Below are positions 27,641-36,430 of a stretch of DNA of 64,000 bases, piece after piece. How positions within the stretch are numbered: position 1 is the first letter of the stretch; every line of letters begins with the position of its first letter. The notes under the pieces are model-generated. The model was not told the DNA's origin, searched no databases, and saw nothing but the letters and a program-made list of their open reading frames with translations. Source of the stretch: Povalibacter uvarum (GTDB lineage: Bacteria > Pseudomonadota > Gammaproteobacteria > Steroidobacterales > Steroidobacteraceae); contig NZ_JACHHZ010000006.1 in NCBI RefSeq assembly GCF_014202975.1, positions 558,001-622,000 of the forward strand, written 5' to 3'. Position numbers and translations under genes: made by a program.

Positions 27641-27804
27641 CTGTGGGTCCGACTTTAGTCGGACGTCATGCCGAAGGCATTCCGTCACGCGCGCGCACGC
27701 GGGCGTCCATCTGAACTCCAGGGAGTGGATTCCCGCTTTCGCGGGAATGACAGAGAGCGAACCATGCCTTTCGGCATGACGTCCGGCTAAAGCCGGACCC
27801 ACAG
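27641..27804. repeat. Composite nested REP-type element (family A inside family B)
   Basis: The outer arms are family B: TGTGGGTCCGACTTTAGTCGG on the left and CCGGCTAAAGCCGGACCCACAG on the right. Inside these lie the inverted hairpins CATGCCGAAGGCAT and ATGCCTTTCGGCATG. The core is a family A pair (CGTCACGCGCGC... and GATTCCCGCTTTCGCGGGAATGAC). So one repeat family sits within the other, symmetrically. A further truncated TGTGGGTCCGA copy follows at about 27830. Confidence 0.8.
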
Positions 27805-27844
27805 TCGGAGCGCGTGCCGCATCTCTGCCTGTGGGTCCGAGCGC

Positions 27845-28462
27845 TCAGGCCGCGATTGCCTGCGGCTCGAGCAAGTTGCTGATCGACTCACGAGCAGCAC
27901 CCAGGCTCTTCTCGCGTACCTCATCGCCGTACGCGAGTCCCTCTGCGTATACGAACTCCACATCCGTGATGCCGATGAAGCCCAGGAACTGCTTCAGGTA
28001 CGGCGTCTGCGTATCCGCCTCTCCCGAGTAGATGCCGGCGCGGGTGATGAACACATACGCCCGCTTGCCCTTGATCAGTCCTTCCGGGCCGGTCGCGTTG
28101 TAACGGAACGTCACGCCGGCTCGCGCCACATGATCGAAGTACGCACGCAGCGTCGAAGGAACGCTGAAGTTGTACATCGGCACGGCGAACACGATCGCAT
28201 CGGCGCTGCGCAGCTCATCGATGAGCACATCCGAAAAATCGACGGCGGCCTGCTGCGCCGGCGTGCGGTCGTCCGCGCTGGACGAGAACGACTGGAATCG
28301 CTCCGCGGTCAGGTGAGGAATGGAATCGCCGGATACATCGCGCGTGATCACGCGTCCACCTGGATTCTTCGCGAGCCACGTTGCGACAAAGCGATCGGCG
28401 AGCTGGGACGACTGACCCTGCGAGCCGAACAGGCTGGTCTGGATCTTCAGCAGCGTTTTCAT
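27845..28462 (-). CDS. azoR: FMN-dependent NADH-azoreductase
   Basis: A 205-residue flavodoxin-fold oxidoreductase of the AzoR family, which reduces azo compounds and quinones using FMN and NADH. The N-terminal FMN-phosphate loop is seen as IQTSLFGSQGQSSQLADRF, followed by AIVFAVPMYNFSVPSTLRAYFDHVARAGVTF and KRAYVFITRAGIYS, all family hallmarks. Length matches the usual 200 residues. It is divergent from a LysR regulator at 28568, a common arrangement in which the regulator controls the reductase. Confidence 0.93.
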   Translation of the reverse strand: MKTLLKIQTSLFGSQGQSSQLADRFVATWLAKNPGGRVITRDVSGDSIPHLTAERFQSFSSSADDRTPAQQAAVDFSDVLIDELRSADAIVFAVPMYNFSVPSTLRAYFDHVARAGVTFRYNATGPEGLIKGKRAYVFITRAGIYSGEADTQTPYLKQFLGFIGITDVEFVYAEGLAYGDEVREKSLGAARESISNLLEPQAIAA

Positions 28463-28567
28463 GGGACACCTCTCGGATCAGTTGAACTTCGGTGTCGCTA
28501 TTTGAATATTGAACCAGCCGATAAAAAAGCATAATAATCGGCCTATTCCTATCCATTTATTAGATAC
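28463..28567. promoter_or_regulatory. Divergent azoR-lysR control region with inverted repeat
   Basis: This 105-base region is much more AT-rich than its surroundings. It contains GCCGAT-N14-ATCGGC (28517-28542), an inverted repeat with 6-base arms, placed between the two starts as LysR-type operators usually are. The spacer is A/T-rich (aaaaaagcataata). Binding by the adjacent LysR protein is inference. Confidence 0.5.
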
Positions 28568-29509
28568 ATGACTCAGAAAAGCGAGGCCCAAGAAGGACTT
28601 AACCCTCGCATCACCCTTGAGCAGTGGCGCTGCCTCGTGGCGGTGGTCGACGCAGGCGGCTATGCGCAAGCCGCTGAAATGCTGCACAAAAGTCAGTCCG
28701 CAGTGACTTATGCGGTCCAGAAGATCGAGGAGCTGCTGGACTTGAAGGCCTTCGAAATTCAGGGGCGCAAAGCGGTTCTCACGCCAACGGGGCAGATGCT
28801 CTATCGCCGCGCGCAGGTGCTTCTCGAGGACGCGGGGACGATGGAGCGCGCGGCGCGCAAGGTATCGAGCGGCTGGGAAGCCGAGATCACGATCGCGGTC
28901 GAGGTCGTGTTTCCAATGTGGCTCGTACTCGATTGCCTCGGCCGCTTCGGCGAAGAGAGCCCGCAGACACGCATCGAGCTGCTCGAGACGGTGATCGGCG
29001 GCACGGAGGAAGCGCTCGTCAGCAGGCGAGTCGACTTCGCGATCTCACCCACAATCCCCACGGGCTTCGCAGGCGAACCGCTGCTCACCGCGCGATTCAT
29101 TCCGGTCGCGCATCCCGATCATCCGCTGCACCAGCTGGGTCGCGAGATCACCGCGCGCGATCTGCGCAAACATCGCCATCTGGTCGTCCGCGACTCCGGA
29201 TCTCAGCGCGATCGAAAGAGCAGCACCGTCGAAGGCGAAATGCGCTGGACCGTGAGCAACATGCCGACGTCGATTGGTGCCGCGTGCCGAGGTCATGGAT
29301 TCGCATGGTTCCCGGAAGAAAAGATCCGGACCGAAATCTCACAGGGCCAGCTGAAAGCCCTGGCGCTCCGCGACGGTGCCGAGCGACTGCTGCAGATCTT
29401 TCTGGTGTTCACCGATCGCGACGGTGCCGGACCGGGAACGCTGCGACTGGCGCAGATCATTCGCGATGGCGTCAGGAACATGGCGAGCTTGCCGGCGGGG
29501 AGATGCTGA
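28568..29509 (+). CDS. LysR-family transcriptional regulator
   Basis: A 313-residue regulator. The N-terminal winged helix-turn-helix spans about residues 15-75 (LEQWRCLVAVVDAGGYAQAAEMLHKSQSAVTYAVQKIEELL), followed by a periplasmic-binding-protein-like effector domain (EITIAVEVVFPMWLVLDCL, VDFAISPTIPTGF, IPVAHPDHPL). It probably regulates the divergent azoR gene and itself through the palindrome between them. Confidence 0.93.
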   Translation: MTQKSEAQEGLNPRITLEQWRCLVAVVDAGGYAQAAEMLHKSQSAVTYAVQKIEELLDLKAFEIQGRKAVLTPTGQMLYRRAQVLLEDAGTMERAARKVSSGWEAEITIAVEVVFPMWLVLDCLGRFGEESPQTRIELLETVIGGTEEALVSRRVDFAISPTIPTGFAGEPLLTARFIPVAHPDHPLHQLGREITARDLRKHRHLVVRDSGSQRDRKSSTVEGEMRWTVSNMPTSIGAACRGHGFAWFPEEKIRTEISQGQLKALALRDGAERLLQIFLVFTDRDGAGPGTLRLAQIIRDGVRNMASLPAGRC

Positions 29510-29537
29510 GCGGGGGAGGAAGAAAAGAAGGAGATTC

Positions 29538-29577
29538 TCCACGGGGTACACGGGGATCACGGGGATCACGGGGGAAG
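29538..29577. repeat. Short tandem GATCACGGG repeat
   Basis: Downstream of the LysR gene the sequence iterates ACACGGGGATCACGGGGATCACGGGG, a 10-base direct repeat. It is related to the CACGGAG block at 4373-4453. Confidence 0.55.
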
Positions 29578-29597
29578 AATTCTAAGGTTCTGCCTAC

Positions 29598-30521
29598 TCA
29601 GCCGCGCTTCCGACGATTGCGGTACACATCCAGCAGCACGGCGACGATGATGACGCAGCCGGTGATCACGCGCTTTGCCGGGTCCGATGCGCCGATCTGC
29701 GCGAGGCCGGCTTCGAGGACGGCGACGATCAGGACACCGAAGAAAGTGTTGAGCACCGAGCCGCGCCCGCCCATGAGGCTCGTGCCGCCGATCACGACGG
29801 CGGCGATGACTTGCAGCTCCATGCCGACACCCGCATTCGGATCCGCGGCTTCAAGGCGCGATAGCTGCATGAGTCCGCCGAGCGCGGCGAGGCTCCCCAT
29901 CAGCGCGAACACGATCACCTTCCACGGACGCGGATCGATGCCCGCGAGGCGCATCGCTTCTTCGTTCGTTCCAATGCCCACGAGATAGCGCCCGAACACC
30001 GATTTGCGCAGCACGATGTGGCTCGCGACAACGATCGCGAGCGCCAGCAGGAAGGCCGGCGAAATTCCGAACCACAACGGCGTGCTCAGTCCACCGATCG
30101 CACCGCCGATGTACTGAGTGCGTGAGTCAGTCACTAGATATGCGCTGCCGCGCGCAATCTCGAGCATGCCGAGCGACACGATGAAAGACGGCAGCCGCCA
30201 TGCGACGGTAACGGCACCAGTCAGCGTGCCGCAGAACAATCCGCACGCGAGCCCCAGGGTGGCAGCGCCGGGAAGATTCCATCCCCACGACTGCATTGCA
30301 ACGGCGGTGAGGCCCGCGCTGAGCGCCAGCACCGAACCGATCGACAGATCGATTCCCGCGATGATGAGTACGAACGTCATGCCCACGGCCATGACGGTGA
30401 GGGCCGGAATGTCGTTCGCGATCGCGATGAACGTGTCGCGGGTCAGGAAGTATTCGCTCGTCAGTCCGAACCCGACGACCAGCGCGAGCAGCGCCAACGG
30501 CAGACCCAACGCCTGTTTCAT
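29598..30521 (-). CDS. Sugar ABC transporter permease (RbsC-like)
   Basis: A 307-residue inner-membrane permease of the BPD_transp_2 (ribose/xylose/galactose) type, with many hydrophobic helices. It contains the conserved segment GMTFVLIIAGIDLSIGSVLALS and the cytoplasmic loop GIGTNEEAMRLAGID that contacts the ATPase. It is the last gene of a three-gene minus-strand operon; its ATG overlaps the ATPase stop codon as ATGA (30518-30521). Substrate unknown, but the family imports pentoses, hexoses or autoinducer-like sugars. Confidence 0.92.
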   Translation of the reverse strand: MKQALGLPLALLALVVGFGLTSEYFLTRDTFIAIANDIPALTVMAVGMTFVLIIAGIDLSIGSVLALSAGLTAVAMQSWGWNLPGAATLGLACGLFCGTLTGAVTVAWRLPSFIVSLGMLEIARGSAYLVTDSRTQYIGGAIGGLSTPLWFGISPAFLLALAIVVASHIVLRKSVFGRYLVGIGTNEEAMRLAGIDPRPWKVIVFALMGSLAALGGLMQLSRLEAADPNAGVGMELQVIAAVVIGGTSLMGGRGSVLNTFFGVLIVAVLEAGLAQIGASDPAKRVITGCVIIVAVLLDVYRNRRKRG

Positions 30522-32044
30522 GATGCCGCCTTGTCCGTCGCCATGTTCATGGTTTGTGCGTAGGCCGAGAACGCTGCTGCGAGAAGTGCCTGTTCGGTCC
30601 ACTCGCCGCGCTCGAACGTCTGAACGAGCGTGCCCGCACTCATGACTGCGATCCGATCGCACAGTGTCATGAGCTCGCGCAGATCGCTGGAAACGACGAG
30701 CAGTGCCTTGCCCGCTTTCGCCAGCGCGTCGAGCTCAGCATAAATATCGGCGCGCGCACCGATGTCGACACCGCGGGTCGGCTCATCGAGCAGCAACACC
30801 TGGCAATCGCGATGCAGCCAGCGCGCGAACAGCACTTTCTGCTGGTTGCCGCCGCTGAGCTCATCGACATGCTGCGCGGAGTCCTTCGAGCGGATACGCA
30901 GGCGCTGCTTCCATTGCTGCGCGGTTCGTTCCTCACCGCCGCCATCGATCCATCCCTTGCGACTCACTGTGCTCAGGTGCGCGATGGTGAGATTCATCGC
31001 CAGTGCCTGGCCGAGCAGCAGCCCCTGGGATTTGCGATCCTCCGTGAGGAGGCCGACACCCTGCGCAACAGCATCCGTCGGATTGCGAATGCGAGCCGGC
31101 CGGCCACCGAGCCAGAGATCTCCGGTCGATTTCTGATCGGCGCCGAAAATCAGGCGCAGCAGTTCCGTGCGACCCGAACCCACCAATCCCGCGAGACCGA
31201 GGATCTCGCCGGCGTGCACCGCGAGGCTGGCATCACGTACGAGACCGCCGCTGAAATTCGCGACGCGCAGAAGCTCGCGGCCCGAAGCCCGACGCGGACG
31301 ATCCTCATCCTCATGGACGTCGTGTCCGACCATCATCCGGACGATCTCATCGTGCGAGACTTCAGCCATCGCGCGATCACAGGCGAGCCGGCCATCGCGC
31401 AGCACGACGACACGATCCGCGATTCGCTGCAGCTCATCCAACCGATGCGAGATGTAGACAATCGTTACACCGCGCCCTCGCAGGAGCGCGAGCTGACGAA
31501 ACAGCTCCTCGACCTCGCGCGCAGTGAGCATCGCCGTGGGCTCGTCGAGAATGAGAAGCTTCACATCGCCGCTCAGGCCGCGTGCGATCTCGACGAGCTG
31601 CTGCTGACCGATGCCGAGCTCGCTGACGGGAAGTTCCGGATCGATCGAGTCCAGCCCAAGCAACGCGAGCTGCGCACGAGCCCGCGCATTCATGGCGTCG
31701 CGATCGATGAAGCCGAAGCGATGAGGAATTGCGCCGAGTTGCAGGTTCTCCGCGACGCTGAGTGTGCCGACCAGACTCAACTCCTGCAGAACCATGCGTA
31801 CGCCGCTGCGCTCCGCGTCGACGCGGCTGCGTGGCGAGAACCGCTCGCCGCCAAGGAGCATCTCGCCGCTGTCAGGCGAAATCAGCCCTGCGATGAGCTT
31901 CGACAGCGTGCTCTTGCCGGCGCCGTTCTCACCCGTGAGCGCGACGATCTCGCCCGTATCGAAGGCGAGATCGATGTCAGTGAGCACCGGCGCAGCGAAC
32001 GATTTGCACAGCTTCCCGATTCGCAGCAAAGGTGCGCGAGCCAT
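30518..32044 (-). CDS. Sugar ABC transporter ATP-binding protein (RbsA-like, duplicated)
   Basis: A 508-residue protein with two ATP-binding cassettes. First half: Walker A GENGAGKST, signature ELGIGQQQLVEIARGL, Walker B LLILDEPTA. Second half: degenerate Walker A GLVGSGRTELL, signature LSGGNQQKVLFARWL, Walker B VLLLDEPTRGVD. An altered second P-loop is normal for RbsA/MglA/XylG proteins. The ATG at 32044 is preceded by GGAG and lies 14 bases after the binding-protein stop; a TTG at 32062 overlapping that stop is an alternative. Confidence 0.93.
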   Translation of the reverse strand: MARAPLLRIGKLCKSFAAPVLTDIDLAFDTGEIVALTGENGAGKSTLSKLIAGLISPDSGEMLLGGERFSPRSRVDAERSGVRMVLQELSLVGTLSVAENLQLGAIPHRFGFIDRDAMNARARAQLALLGLDSIDPELPVSELGIGQQQLVEIARGLSGDVKLLILDEPTAMLTAREVEELFRQLALLRGRGVTIVYISHRLDELQRIADRVVVLRDGRLACDRAMAEVSHDEIVRMMVGHDVHEDEDRPRRASGRELLRVANFSGGLVRDASLAVHAGEILGLAGLVGSGRTELLRLIFGADQKSTGDLWLGGRPARIRNPTDAVAQGVGLLTEDRKSQGLLLGQALAMNLTIAHLSTVSRKGWIDGGGEERTAQQWKQRLRIRSKDSAQHVDELSGGNQQKVLFARWLHRDCQVLLLDEPTRGVDIGARADIYAELDALAKAGKALLVVSSDLRELMTLCDRIAVMSAGTLVQTFERGEWTEQALLAAAFSAYAQTMNMATDKAAS

Positions 32045-32058
32045 CGTGCACTCCGCGA

Positions 32059-32997
32059 TCAACGAGTGACGAGCGCAACCTCGGTATTGGTCACGACCGG
32101 CAAGGATGCTTGTGGTGTCTTGGCAGCGAGCGCCTTCAAAGCCACTTCGATTCCGAATGCGGCCTGCTTGCCCGCGAACTGATCGACGGTCGCGCTCATC
32201 CGGCCGTCCGTGAGCAGCGGCTTCACGGCCGGGATGTTGTCGTAGCCGACGACCTTCACCTTGCCGGTCTTGCCCGCCGAACGAATCGCCGCTACCGCGC
32301 CGAGCGCCATCGTGTCGTTGCCGCAGAGCAATGCAGCGAGATCCGGATGTTCACGCATCATCGCCGAGGCAACGGTGTTGCCCTTCTGCAGTTCCCACTC
32401 ACCCGATTGCACGCTGGCCACCTTCATGCCCGCGGCCTGCATGGCATCGCGGAAACCCAGCGTGCGCTGCTGTGCGTTCACCGTCGTGGGAACGCCTTCG
32501 ATGATGCCGACCTTGCTGCCGGCAGCGAGCTGCTTCGCGAGATGGTCACCGGCAAGCTTCGCACCCGCGCGATTGTCCGGGCCGACGAAAGGAATCGAAA
32601 TGCCCTTGGCCGCCAGCGCCTTCGCATCGAGACGGTTGTCGATGTTGACCACGATCACGCCCTTCGCGATCGCGGACTGCAGCACCGGCACGAGCGCGCT
32701 CGAATCCGCGGGCGCAATCACGATCGCATCGACGCGCTGCGCCAGCATCTGTTCGACGAGCCGGATCTGGCCGGACGTATCGATCTCGTCCTTGATGCCA
32801 ATGGCGATCAGATCGTACTGGGCTGCATTCGCCTTCTGATGCGCCTTTGCCCCATCCTGCATCGTCTGGAAGAACTCGTTGGCCAGCGATTTCATCACCA
32901 GCGCCACGCGCGGCTTCGCAGCCGCCTCGGACACGGCAGGCAGGACCACCATGCTGGACAGCGCAAGCGCCGCCAGGAAACGTCGGAAAATCTGCAC
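32059..32997 (-). CDS. Sugar ABC transporter substrate-binding protein (RbsB-like)
   Basis: A 312-residue periplasmic binding protein: signal peptide (about 1-26, ending VSEAAA), then a Peripla_BP_4 two-domain fold. Motifs: VALVMKSLANEFFQTMQDGA, VDAIVIAPADSSALVPVL, GVIVVNIDNRLD and LLCGNDTMALGAVAAIRS. It is the first gene of the importer operon and has a GTG start with AAGGA upstream. The close RbsB resemblance suggests a monosaccharide ligand, but specificity cannot be read. Confidence 0.92.
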   Translation of the reverse strand: MQIFRRFLAALALSSMVVLPAVSEAAAKPRVALVMKSLANEFFQTMQDGAKAHQKANAAQYDLIAIGIKDEIDTSGQIRLVEQMLAQRVDAIVIAPADSSALVPVLQSAIAKGVIVVNIDNRLDAKALAAKGISIPFVGPDNRAGAKLAGDHLAKQLAAGSKVGIIEGVPTTVNAQQRTLGFRDAMQAAGMKVASVQSGEWELQKGNTVASAMMREHPDLAALLCGNDTMALGAVAAIRSAGKTGKVKVVGYDNIPAVKPLLTDGRMSATVDQFAGKQAAFGIEVALKALAAKTPQASLPVVTNTEVALVTR

Positions 32998-33096
32998 GCG
33001 AGGTCCTTCTTGTTCGGGAGGCTGACGCCGGGAGGCCAGAATAGGGGCTGGTTCCGCGCGCTGTCAAAGCGCCTCTGACCGGCGATGTATACGCCC

Positions 33097-34074
33097 TCAG
33101 CGCAACCTGCGAGTGTGATCGCGCCCGGTGACTGACAGCGCCAGTTCGTATCCGGCGTCGAGTATCTTCATCAGCCTGCCCATGGAAACCAGCCGGTAGA
33201 ACGATTGCTGGCGCGCGCCGAACGCTCGAAAGAAGCGCTCGACGTTCGGCAGCATCGAACCGACGAAATCGAACCGGCGGGTATGCACTCCCGCGCGACG
33301 GATCGCTTCCCACATCATCAGGCTGTGCGCGCCGCTCGTCCGCAACTGGGGATCGGCGCCGCCGGCGAGGTAGTACGTGGTGTGCGCATCGCGCACGAGA
33401 TACAGCGACGAATGCACCCGGCCCTTTTCGTCGCGGGCCATGAGGATCTCGCGGCAATCGCGCTTCGAGCACGCGGCATCGATGCGCTGCATGATTTCCA
33501 GCTTGTGAGGCGATTGCACCCCGATGCGCGCGAACGTCTTCGCGATGACGCGCTGGCTTTCGACGATGTCCTCCGTCGCCACGATCTCGACCTGCTTGCG
33601 CGCCTTGCGGATCTCGCGACGGATGTTCTCGCGAAGCCCGTTCCAGAGCCGGGTCTCGTCGCTCAGATCATCGAGCACATAGGTACAGCGCGGAGTGACC
33701 TGAAAGCCCGCCCACATGAACGGCAGTACGTTGGTGAACGAGGCGTGGCAATGCACTGCGAGCTTGTCGTACTTCGGCAGCTTCCCGAGCAGCTCCTCGA
33801 TGAGCTCTTTCTCGAGCTCCAGGCGCCGCGACACTTTGACGGCGTCACCGGTAGCGAGCGCTGGCCCCAGCCAGGGCGTCAGCGGCGGCGGAATGATGAA
33901 CCGCAGGCCCGCCGATCGCGATTCCACGATCGGCCATCGCGCACTGATGAGCTCGCCGGGATTGACCGTGATCTCACGCCAGGAGTTGGGCGCAACCGCA
34001 TCGAGCCACCAGGGTTCCTGGAAGAGCCCGTAGCTGAGCGTGCGCGGAGGTTTCGACTGTTCGGCCAGGGCCAT
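33097..34074 (-). CDS. FemAB/GNAT-type acyltransferase-like protein
   Basis: A 325-residue protein with the tandem GNAT-like fold seen in FemAB-related proteins. Relevant segments: TYVLDDLSDETRLWNGLRENIRREIRKARK, SSLYLVRDAHTTYYLAGGADPQLRTSGAHSLMMWEAIRRA and RFDFVGSMLPNVERFFRAFGARQQSFYRL. These closely resemble acyltransferases that add amino acids or acyl groups to cell-wall precursors or surface glycans. Acceptor and donor are unknown. The start at 34074 fits the conserved beginning; in-frame ATGs at 34119 and 34188 are alternatives. Confidence 0.72.
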   Translation of the reverse strand: MALAEQSKPPRTLSYGLFQEPWWLDAVAPNSWREITVNPGELISARWPIVESRSAGLRFIIPPPLTPWLGPALATGDAVKVSRRLELEKELIEELLGKLPKYDKLAVHCHASFTNVLPFMWAGFQVTPRCTYVLDDLSDETRLWNGLRENIRREIRKARKQVEIVATEDIVESQRVIAKTFARIGVQSPHKLEIMQRIDAACSKRDCREILMARDEKGRVHSSLYLVRDAHTTYYLAGGADPQLRTSGAHSLMMWEAIRRAGVHTRRFDFVGSMLPNVERFFRAFGARQQSFYRLVSMGRLMKILDAGYELALSVTGRDHTRRLR

Positions 34075-34226
34075 GGCAATGCCAAACCGACGGATTGATG
34101 CCGGTGTTCCACCAGCCATGGGAATTCCGGCAAATTCTGCGCCCCGGATGTGGGGAGAGCCATAGGCAGCGAAGCAAAAGCAACCCACCCAGCAAAAACT
34201 GGAAGATTTGTCGACGGTGGGGAAAT

Positions 34227-34257
34227 CCGGGACGGCGCAAACGCGCCGCCGTCCCGG
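34227..34257 (-). terminator. Hairpin downstream of the methyltransferase gene
   Basis: CCGGGACGGCG and CGCCGTCCCGG form a perfect 11-bp stem around a 9-nt loop. On the minus strand it is followed by ATTTCC. It lies between the methyltransferase stop (34319) and the next minus-strand gene (34074), so it could end the upstream transcript. Confidence 0.45.
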
Positions 34258-34262
34258 TGAAA

Positions 34263-34293
34263 TCCGTCATGCCCGCACAGTCGTCATGACGGA
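34263..34293 (-). terminator. Second hairpin downstream of the methyltransferase gene
   Basis: TCCGTCATG and CATGACGGA form a perfect 9-bp stem, followed on the minus strand by TTTCA. It is immediately upstream of the 34227-34257 hairpin, giving a tandem arrangement typical of termination regions. Confidence 0.4.
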
Positions 34294-34318
34294 CTATTTT
34301 CTCGCGGGGACGAGTGCC

Positions 34319-35221
34319 TCAGGCCTTCTTCTTGAACTTCAGCGTCATCCGGTCGCTCTCGCCGATCGCTTCCATCTGCGCCTTCACGTCAGGCTTGCCT
34401 TCGCTCGTGGCGAGCGTCGGCGGCAGGCGCCACACGAAGTCCTTCTCGGTCGGCTGGTCCTTCGGGTTGGCGTTGATCTCGCTCGCTTCCACGAGCTCGA
34501 ATCCGCCCTTCTCGAAGGCAGCAACTACAGCCGACTGCTTCAGGTAGCCGGCCTCGCCGACAGCCCAGGCATCGGAGTTGCCTTCCGGCGAACGATGCGC
34601 TTCGACGCCCACGATGCCGCCCGGCTTCAGCACTTTGTTGATGTCCGCGAGCGCCTTCGTGAGATAGCCGTCCTTCGCTTCCATCCTGTTGAAGTGGTGC
34701 AGCGCGCGGATCATCAGCACCACATCCGCGGTGCCCGCCATGTCATCGGGAACGGCGCCATACTGAAACGCCGCGATCGCGGCATCGTCCGCACCCCGCT
34801 TGGGCTCCATCTTTGCGACGTAGTCGGCGGGCCAGTTCGTCTTCGTCTTGGGATCCGGAGAGTACTCGCCGAACTTCGTCCACATTTCCGCCGAGTAGTC
34901 CGCCGCGATCACTTTGCCATTCGGGCCGAGATAGTCGAGCAGGATGCCGGTGTACCAGACATCGCCGGGCAGAGTATCGACGACGGTCATGCCCGGTTCG
35001 ACGCCGAAGAACTGCAGCGTCTCTTTCGGGTGCCGATAAGCGTAACGAGCCTTCTCCGCATCCGGTTGCGCAGCGAGCACGGCATCGAGCCGTTCGGCCG
35101 GTGAAGGCTCCGCAGCCGCCGTCGCAGGCGTCTGTGCCGCGGGTTCCGCGGGCGGTTCAGCCGGTTTCGAGCATCCGAGCAAAGCCACGGCAACGGCGGC
35201 GACGAGCAATGGTGTTCTCAT
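34319..35221 (-). CDS. Lipoprotein with class I SAM-dependent methyltransferase domain (COG4798-like)
   Basis: A 300-residue protein with a lipobox (LLVAAVAVALLGC), so the N-terminal Cys at about residue 17 is probably lipidated. An Ala/Pro-rich linker precedes a Rossmann methyltransferase domain (GVEPGMTVVDTLPGDVWYTGILLDYLGPNGKVIAADYS, DVVLMIRALHHFNR, INKVLKPGGIVGVEAH). The glycine-rich SAM loop is altered (DTLPGDVWYTG rather than DxGxGxG). This resembles a proteobacterial family of predicted exported methyltransferases. How SAM would be supplied outside the cytoplasm is not clear, so activity is uncertain. Confidence 0.8.
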   Translation of the reverse strand: MRTPLLVAAVAVALLGCSKPAEPPAEPAAQTPATAAAEPSPAERLDAVLAAQPDAEKARYAYRHPKETLQFFGVEPGMTVVDTLPGDVWYTGILLDYLGPNGKVIAADYSAEMWTKFGEYSPDPKTKTNWPADYVAKMEPKRGADDAAIAAFQYGAVPDDMAGTADVVLMIRALHHFNRMEAKDGYLTKALADINKVLKPGGIVGVEAHRSPEGNSDAWAVGEAGYLKQSAVVAAFEKGGFELVEASEINANPKDQPTEKDFVWRLPPTLATSEGKPDVKAQMEAIGESDRMTLKFKKKA

Positions 35222-35458
35222 GAGTTTCTCCCCTTTGTGAGCGGATTCCTTCGACCCGACAGCATGGCATTCCCGAGCGCGCGAATGCCACCGTCCGGCG
35301 CATTTGTGTCCGGCCGAACAGGCGCTTCGCGCGTGATTCGAACGTCGGACGCGTGAGTAGACCCGATCGGGGGAGGCGGGATTGCAGTGAATACGAAGAG
35401 AATTTCTCCTCGCGAGCTGGCACCTTCGAATTCTCACCTTGCGCATCGGCAGCAACCC

Positions 35459-36334
35459 ATGACAACCGCACACGCTCCCTGCTCCGGCACTTTCAAGGTC
35501 GGCGGCGAAATACTCGTCAATCGTCTTGGGTTTGGCGCCATGCGGATCACGGGGCCGGGCATCTGGGGCCCGCCGCGCGACAAGGCCACCGCGCTCGAAG
35601 TCCTGCGCATGCTTCCCGACCTCGAAGTCAACTTCATCGACACCGCGGACTCTTACGGGCCGGATGTGTCCGAGGAGCTGATTCGCGAGGCCCTGCATCC
35701 CTATTCGGGACTGCTCATTGCAACCAAAGCGGGGCTGACACGCAGCGGCCCGGATCAGTGGACACAGAACGGCCGGCCCGACTATCTGATCGCGCAGGCG
35801 CACAAGAGCCTGAAAAAGCTGGGCGTCGACCAGATCGGCCTGTGGCAGCTTCACCGCATCGATCCCAAGGTACCGCGGGACGAACAGTTCGGCGCCGTGA
35901 AGAAACTGCTCGACGACGGCGTGATCCGGTTTGCGGGTCTGAGTGAAGTATCCGTTGAGGAGATCGAAGCCGCGCGCAAGGTCTTTCCGGTCGCGACGGT
36001 GCAGAACCTCTACAACCTCGGCAACCGGGCGAGCGAGCAGGTCGTGGACTATTGCGAGCGCCACAACATCGGATTCATTCCCTGGTATCCGCTGGCCGCC
36101 GGCGACCTCGCTCGCGACGGCTCGTTACTCGACCAGGTCGCCGCCAAACACGATGCGAGCCGCAGCCAGATTGCACTCGCGTGGATACTGCGGCGCAGCC
36201 CGGTGATGCTGCCCATTCCGGGCACGGCGGATCCAAAGCATCTCGAGGAGAACGTCGGCGCGGCCGGAATCCATCTCTCCTCGCATGATTTCGATGATCT
36301 GAACCGGGCGGGGCAAGGGCTGCACGCCGCGTAA
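35459..36334 (+). CDS. Aldo/keto reductase
   Basis: A 291-residue AKR family enzyme. The barrel start is [20 protein letters not shown]. Active-site residues appear as Asp and Tyr in [11 protein letters not shown], Lys in IATKAGL and His in LWQLHRID. The coenzyme motif near the end is [16 protein letters not shown]. It probably reduces small aldehydes or ketones with NADPH. Paralogous to the AKR at 24535 but clearly of a different subgroup. ATG at 35459 chosen; a GTG at 35387 adds 24 residues without similarity. Confidence 0.9.
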   Translation: MTTAHAPCSGTFKVGGEILVNRLGFGAMRITGPGIWGPPRDKATALEVLRMLPDLEVNFIDTADSYGPDVSEELIREALHPYSGLLIATKAGLTRSGPDQWTQNGRPDYLIAQAHKSLKKLGVDQIGLWQLHRIDPKVPRDEQFGAVKKLLDDGVIRFAGLSEVSVEEIEAARKVFPVATVQNLYNLGNRASEQVVDYCERHNIGFIPWYPLAAGDLARDGSLLDQVAAKHDASRSQIALAWILRRSPVMLPIPGTADPKHLEENVGAAGIHLSSHDFDDLNRAGQGLHAA

Positions 36335-36342
36335 CGCGACTT

Positions 36343-36430
36343 CGTCATTCCCGCGAAAGCCACCGGTCATTCCCGCGAAAGCGGGAATCCATCCTGCGAC
36401 GATGGACTCCCGCTTTCGCGGGAGTGACGG
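36343..36430. repeat. REP-type repeat family A, three arms
   Basis: One truncated arm (CGTCATTCCCGCGAAAGC) is followed by a full inverted pair (GTCATTCCCGCGAAAGCGGG ... GACTCCCGCTTTCGCGGG AGTGACGG). The right part overlaps the 3' end of the membrane protein gene on the minus strand (stop at 36367). Confidence 0.85.

Noticed and set aside
30554..32182. 542-codon plus-strand ORF over the sugar ABC ATPase
   Set aside because: It is antisense to a well-supported ATPase with Walker motifs and has no recognisable domain.
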